Source of the DNA: a bacterium
GTDB lineage: Bacteria > Planctomycetota > Planctomycetia > Pirellulales > Pirellulaceae
Length of the DNA stretch: 15,019 bases
Direction of reading: 5' to 3'
Assembly (NCBI GenBank): GCA_030432015.1
Contig: JAUIHJ010000093.1
Location: 1 to 15,019 of the forward strand
Both the position numbers and the translations under genes were made by a program. Each line of letters opens with the position of its first letter. Within the stretch, counting starts at the first letter, position 1. This document shows positions 15,019 through 15,019 of this stretch, one piece after another. The notes beneath the pieces were generated by a model. It had not been told where the DNA came from. It saw only the letters and a list, made by a program, of their open reading frames with translations, and did not search any database.

Positions 15019-15019
15019 A

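Noticed and set aside
1..15019. CRISPR arrays, tRNA or rRNA genes, insertion sequences, phage genes
   Set aside because: I saw no regularly spaced repeats, no tRNA-like cloverleaf, and no transposase or integrase motifs on either strand.

Overview
The window is GC-rich DNA from a bacterium that I would place in the Planctomycetota. The reasons are a secreted EF-hand protein with a long Gly/Asp/Arg/Pro-rich body, the weak or absent Shine-Dalgarno sites in front of several genes, and the gene mix. This is inference; no rRNA or other taxonomic marker is present.

Layout. The left edge (2-538, +) is the C-terminal membrane half of an AcrB/HAE-type RND exporter. It is followed on the same strand by a compact three-gene natural-product cluster: an aromatic amino acid ammonia-lyase (638-2341) with the Phe-selective F-L pair; an acyl-activating ligase fused to an acyl carrier protein (2360-4375); and a very large type I polyketide synthase (4379-12235). 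The gaps between these three are only 18 and 3 nt, so they almost certainly form one operon. After the PKS come convergent minus-strand genes: an RbgA/YlqF-like ribosome-assembly GTPase (12253-13203), a roughly 400-nt intergenic stretch with a strong 15-bp hairpin, a secreted EF-hand protein (13604-14626), and the C-terminal end of an unidentified minus-strand gene leaving the right edge (14794-15018).

How the cluster probably works. The lyase makes trans-cinnamate from L-phenylalanine. The ligase adenylates it and loads it onto its own fused carrier protein. Docking helices at the ligase C-terminus and the PKS N-terminus pass the starter to KS1. Module 1 (KS-AT-DH-KR-ACP, malonyl-type AT, all catalytic residues present) would extend it by a reduced and dehydrated C2 unit, giving 5-phenylpenta-2,4-dienoyl-ACP, or longer phenyl-polyenes if it iterates. 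The RND pump may export the product.

The strangest part is the C-terminal third of the PKS. It is a second KS-AT pair that looks catalytically disabled. The KS cysteine is serine although both histidines remain. The AT has lost its His-Ser pair, its N-terminal GQGSQ motif and about 65 residues of the small subdomain including the HAFH-type motif. The protein then stops exactly at the post-AT boundary, with no further carrier protein, thioesterase or reductase. The reading frame is nonetheless open and well conserved, so this inactive-looking KS-AT may have a structural, gating or chain-release role.
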